Below are positions 6,537 through 8,847 of a DNA stretch of 8,847 nt, in pieces (positions within the stretch are counted from its first letter, which is position 1; the number at the start of each line of letters is the position of its first letter). The notes beneath the pieces are model-generated. The model had not been told where the DNA came from. It did no database searches and saw nothing but the letters and a program-made list of their open reading frames with translations. The DNA is from Actinomycetota bacterium (GTDB lineage Bacteria; Actinomycetota; Actinomycetes; Acidothermales; Acidothermaceae): assembly GCA_003134755.1 (NCBI GenBank), contig PLCK01000002.1, positions 4,630 to 13,476 of the forward strand, read 5' to 3'. A program made the translations under genes and the position numbers.

Positions 6537-7673
6537 ATGGCGCGACCTCCGCTTCCACTCGGCACCCATGGCGCGGTACGGATTTATCGCACGACGGGAG
6601 GTTTTCGAGCCCGGACTCTGTACCGGGACTATGACGGGGCGACTCGTGCGGTCGAACGAAGCGGTCGCAGTCGATCAGCGGCCGAGTCAGCATTGAAGCT
6701 CGCGCTTCGCGATCGATCAAGAGCGGAAGCAGCAGGGGCGATCACCGCAAATACTCGAGTACGTGTGCTCGCGGATTTATGGTTCACCTCGCTCCAAGAT
6801 CGTGCGCCAACGACGTTGGAGGCGTATCGGAATCGGCTGGATTCTCAAGTCGTACCTTCGCTCGGAGATTTGCGAGTTCGCGAGCTAACAGTCGGAACAA
6901 CAGACCGCTTCCTGCGAGCAGTCTCGGAGCGAAGCGGCGTTGCGGTCGCTCGAGTCTGTCGGTCCGTCCTCTCGGGTATGTGTCAACTAGCAGCTCGCTA
7001 TGACGCGCTAGACCGCAACCCAACGCGCGACGCCGGGACTTTAGCGTCGAAGACAGCTCGAGTGCCACGCGCGTTGTCCATTGCAGAGGTTCGCCAGCTC
7101 CGCGCGATGCTCACGTATGACGATCGAGCAGTTGGCCGTGACCTGCCGGACTTTGTTGCGTTCATGCTCGGCACAGGCCTGCGAATCGGCGAGGCTTCGG
7201 CTGTGACCTGGAACTCAATCGACCTCGCTGCGGGAACTGCCTCGATAGCTGGGACCGTGGTGCGACTCAGCGGACAGGGACTGTCCATCACACCCGCGCC
7301 AAAGACCAAGGCTGGATTTCGCACGCTCGTTTTGCCCACGTGGTGCACCGAGCTTCTTCAACGTCGTTTCGATTCGGGTCGTCCCGGTCTCAACGAACCC
7401 GTGTTCTCTGCGCCGCGCGGTGGGCTGCGCGATCCGAGTAACACCAGCGCGGATCTTCGAGCAGCACTCGATACGGCAGGCTTCGCATGGGTGACCGCCC
7501 ACGTGTTTCGCAAAACGGTGGCAACCCTTATGGATGAGGCAGGACTGAGCGCGCGCGCTGCCGCAGACCAGCTCGGACACGCCGCCCCATCGATGACACA
7601 AGACGTTTACTTCGGTCGCCGCACGGCACATACAGGGGCCGCGGCGGCACTTGAAGAACTCGACGCATATTGA
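6537..7673 (+). CDS. Tyrosine recombinase / phage-type integrase
   Basis: Site-specific recombinase of 378 residues, a usual length for actinobacterial tRNA-targeting integrases. An N-terminal arm-binding region (about 12-66, GAVRIYRTTGGFRARTLYRD) is followed by a SAM-like core-binding domain (about 73-160, TLEAYRNRLDSQVVPSLGD) and a catalytic domain. All catalytic residues are visible: R216 in GTGLRIGEA, K256 (or K258) in PKTKAGFRTLVLP, H322 and R325 in HVFRK, H348 in QLGHA and nucleophile Y358 in DVYFGRR. The protein therefore looks active. It points away from the tRNA fragment, so the element it belongs to probably extends to the right. The ATG at 6537 is preferred because of the -10 hexamer 6 nt upstream. 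No excisionase gene is visible in the window. Confidence 0.93.
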   Translation: MARPPLPLGTHGAVRIYRTTGGFRARTLYRDYDGATRAVERSGRSRSAAESALKLALRDRSRAEAAGAITANTRVRVLADLWFTSLQDRAPTTLEAYRNRLDSQVVPSLGDLRVRELTVGTTDRFLRAVSERSGVAVARVCRSVLSGMCQLAARYDALDRNPTRDAGTLASKTARVPRALSIAEVRQLRAMLTYDDRAVGRDLPDFVAFMLGTGLRIGEASAVTWNSIDLAAGTASIAGTVVRLSGQGLSITPAPKTKAGFRTLVLPTWCTELLQRRFDSGRPGLNEPVFSAPRGGLRDPSNTSADLRAALDTAGFAWVTAHVFRKTVATLMDEAGLSARAAADQLGHAAPSMTQDVYFGRRTAHTGAAAALEELDAY

Positions 7674-7701
7674 ATCAGTCTGGCGCTTGTCTCAACACTG
7701 G

Positions 7702-7726
7702 GATCGCACCACGCTCGAGCGCGATC
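7702..7726. other. Hairpin after the integrase gene
   Basis: GATCGC (7702-7707) pairs with GCGATC (7721-7726) around a 13-nt loop that itself contains the palindrome CGCTCGAGCG (7712-7721). It lies about 28 bp after the integrase stop and is followed by only GTTT, so it is at best a weak terminator. Confidence 0.25.
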
Positions 7727-7766
7727 GTTTGAAGCGGGATGCTGCCGACCTGCATCTCACTGCGGA

Positions 7767-7826
7767 GTCTCTCCAGTAGAGACATATCGATGGCACGGCC
7801 TCGTCGGGCAGCTTAGCCTCGACCTT
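7767..7826 (+). promoter_or_regulatory. Promoter region of the DUF4238 gene
   Basis: TAGCCT (7814-7819) fits TANNNT and stands 7 nt before the GTG at 7827; no Shine-Dalgarno is present in between or just upstream. This points to a leaderless mRNA. Further upstream, GTCTCT (7767-7772) and AGAGAC (7778-7783) form a perfect 6-bp inverted repeat with a 5-nt loop, a possible operator placed ahead of the -35 region. No good -35 is seen. Confidence 0.4.
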
Positions 7827-8708
7827 GTGCCGTCACCTAGGAAGCACCACTTCGTTCCTCGGTTCCTGCTTCGTGGCTTCGCGGACGAGAAGGAGTCGCT
7901 TGTCGTCCACAGCCTCGACCGGCCGGCCCAGTACAAGTCCAGTGTGAGCGCCGTCGGACACCAAAACGATGGGCACACGCTGTACCGCCGCAGTGGCGCC
8001 CCTGACCGCGAAACACTCGAACGGGCGATGGCCAAGATCGAAGGAAACGCAGCCGGGGCCGTTCGCTTACTTGCGAGTGGCGAGCATCTTTCCAACGAAC
8101 TTAGATCTGCGCTGTCATGGTTCTTGGCGCTGCAATGGCGGCGGAGTCGGTACGTCCTGGATGCAGTGGCAAAGAGCGTCGACAGTGGCAGTTTGTCACG
8201 GCAGGAAGTGCAAACGTCGATTCTCCGAGCCTCGCTAGTCCCACTGTTCGGCGCATGGGAACTGCGCGATGACCTGAGCGTCAGGCCAAAGGATCGCTGG
8301 GACTCGGTGCAGACGATGCTGCAGTCAATGAAATGGTCGCTGTGCCGATTCCGAGACGACGCCCTCGTTCTCAGTGACCAGACACTCTGCTTGTACGGGG
8401 CTCGCCCCGGCCGCGAAGTGATGTACAACACGGCGTGGGCGCGACACGGCATCGGAGTCGGGCTAAATGACGCCGCACGCTTCACAGTTGCGTTGACTCC
8501 GCGACTCGGTCTACTGCTCACTCCGACTGGTTCGCCTGAGCGTCTCAGCGCCCCTACGTTCAACCGCACCACCATCTACAACGCGCGCAGATTTGTGTTG
8601 CACAGCCCGGGTTGGCCACACGGGCGCGAGAACTTGAAGATGGCGTTCGACTCAGATATGGAGCGTCAGCGCATGCTCGCTCCAGTCTTCTTTACGAACC
8701 AGTTCTAG
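7827..8708 (+). CDS. DUF4238 family protein, function unknown (likely island cargo)
   Basis: Soluble 293-residue protein recognised by the opening DUF4238 hallmark KHHFVPRFLLRGF (6-18, family HHxVPxFxLrxF). Further family-like blocks are WFLALQWRRSR (98-108), W170 with FRDDALVLSDQTL (175-187, family ..FitSDxPV), VALTPRLGLLLTP (221-233) and FNRTTIYNARRFVLHSP (245-261). There is no signal peptide or membrane segment. The two adjacent His near the N-terminus and the later Asp/Ser-Asp positions could form an active or metal-binding centre, but I know of no established reaction. It follows the integrase by 153 bp on the same strand with its own promoter-like -10. The GTG at 7827 is chosen for that hexamer and because it places the HHFVPRF motif where family members have it. 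The island location makes a defence, toxin or stress role possible; that is inference. Confidence 0.75.
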   Translation: MPSPRKHHFVPRFLLRGFADEKESLVVHSLDRPAQYKSSVSAVGHQNDGHTLYRRSGAPDRETLERAMAKIEGNAAGAVRLLASGEHLSNELRSALSWFLALQWRRSRYVLDAVAKSVDSGSLSRQEVQTSILRASLVPLFGAWELRDDLSVRPKDRWDSVQTMLQSMKWSLCRFRDDALVLSDQTLCLYGARPGREVMYNTAWARHGIGVGLNDAARFTVALTPRLGLLLTPTGSPERLSAPTFNRTTIYNARRFVLHSPGWPHGRENLKMAFDSDMERQRMLAPVFFTNQF

Positions 8709-8776
8709 CGACTCGCGAGCCAACGAGCATGGGTCGGATGTTCGATCGTGAATCGTCAACACGACATGCCTCGCTG

Positions 8777-8807
8777 AGCTGCGGAAGCGCCGTCCTGGCC
8801 CGCAGCT
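8777..8807. terminator. Possible hairpin terminator after the DUF4238 gene
   Basis: AGCTGCGG (8777-8784) pairs perfectly with CCGCAGCT (8800-8807) over a 15-nt loop, 68 bp after the stop codon. No T-run follows, so intrinsic termination is uncertain. Confidence 0.3.
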
Positions 8808-8819
8808 TGCGCGGTCTAA

Positions 8820-8847
8820 TCAGGTTCCCAAGCTGACAGTGCGGGTT
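8820..8847 (+). other. Possible tRNA-Gly(CCC) 3'-half, cut by the window edge
   Basis: TCAGG-TTCCCAA-GCTGA (8820-8836) has the shape of an anticodon arm with anticodon CCC, U33 and four of five stem pairs; the loop-closing pair is G-G. CAGT and the start of a T-arm GCGGGTT (8841-8847) follow in correct spacing. Nothing upstream resembles a D-arm or an acceptor strand. It therefore looks like the 3' half only, as at an attachment site. The acceptor 3' strand lies outside the window, so a complete check is impossible here. Confidence 0.35.

Noticed and set aside
7757..8575. 272-codon minus-strand frame opposite the DUF4238 gene
   Set aside because: Antisense shadow rich in Arg/Ser/Cys with no family features; the plus-strand frame carries the conserved motifs.
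1..8847. CRISPR array, rRNA or replication origin
   Set aside because: No regularly spaced identical repeats, rRNA-like stretches or iteron clusters were seen; the only short repeats are those listed near 6316-6465.

Overview
The window is G+C-rich, with GTG starts, a lipobox lipoprotein, a Sec-type secreted hydrolase, IS481-like debris and genes that appear to be transcribed without leaders. This suggests a high-GC Gram-positive (actinobacterial) chromosome. No ribosomal or housekeeping marker is present, so nothing finer than that is supported.

Left part (1-3246). A minus-strand operon, read right to left, encodes a nitrilase-superfamily amidase (3039-2068), a family 5 (oligopeptide/nickel-type) solute-binding lipoprotein (2071-482) and the N-terminal part of a DppB/OppB-type permease (442 to the window edge). 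The amidase stop and the binding-protein start overlap by 4 nt. An upstream 18-codon ORF with a strong Shine-Dalgarno ends in the same kind of overlap with the amidase start. A LysR-type regulator (3247-4158) is transcribed divergently across a 207-bp shared regulatory region and is the obvious candidate regulator. The simplest reading is an uptake-plus-hydrolysis module for an amide- or nitrile-like compound, substrate unknown.

Middle part (4293-6101). A 602-residue secreted serine hydrolase of the beta-lactamase-like (SxxK) superfamily carries an unusually long N-terminal region before the catalytic motif.

Right part (6102-8847). This is an accessory region. It starts with a decayed, internally deleted, frameshifted IS481-family transposase (about 6111-6330), followed by two copies of a 15-nt palindromic motif. 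Next comes a tRNA 3'-half (minus strand, 6361 to about 6398) overlapped by imperfect 23-25 nt direct repeats. These lie about 100 bp upstream of a complete tyrosine recombinase (6537-7673), the layout expected for one end of a tRNA-integrated element. Downstream is a DUF4238-family protein (7827-8708), the likely cargo gene and a possible island-borne defence or stress gene, although its function is unknown. Both accessory genes have a TANNNT hexamer 6-7 nt upstream of the start codon and no usable Shine-Dalgarno, suggesting leaderless mRNAs. The last about 28 nt look like the 3' half of a tRNA-Gly(CCC) on the plus strand, cut off by the window edge; this may mark another integration boundary.
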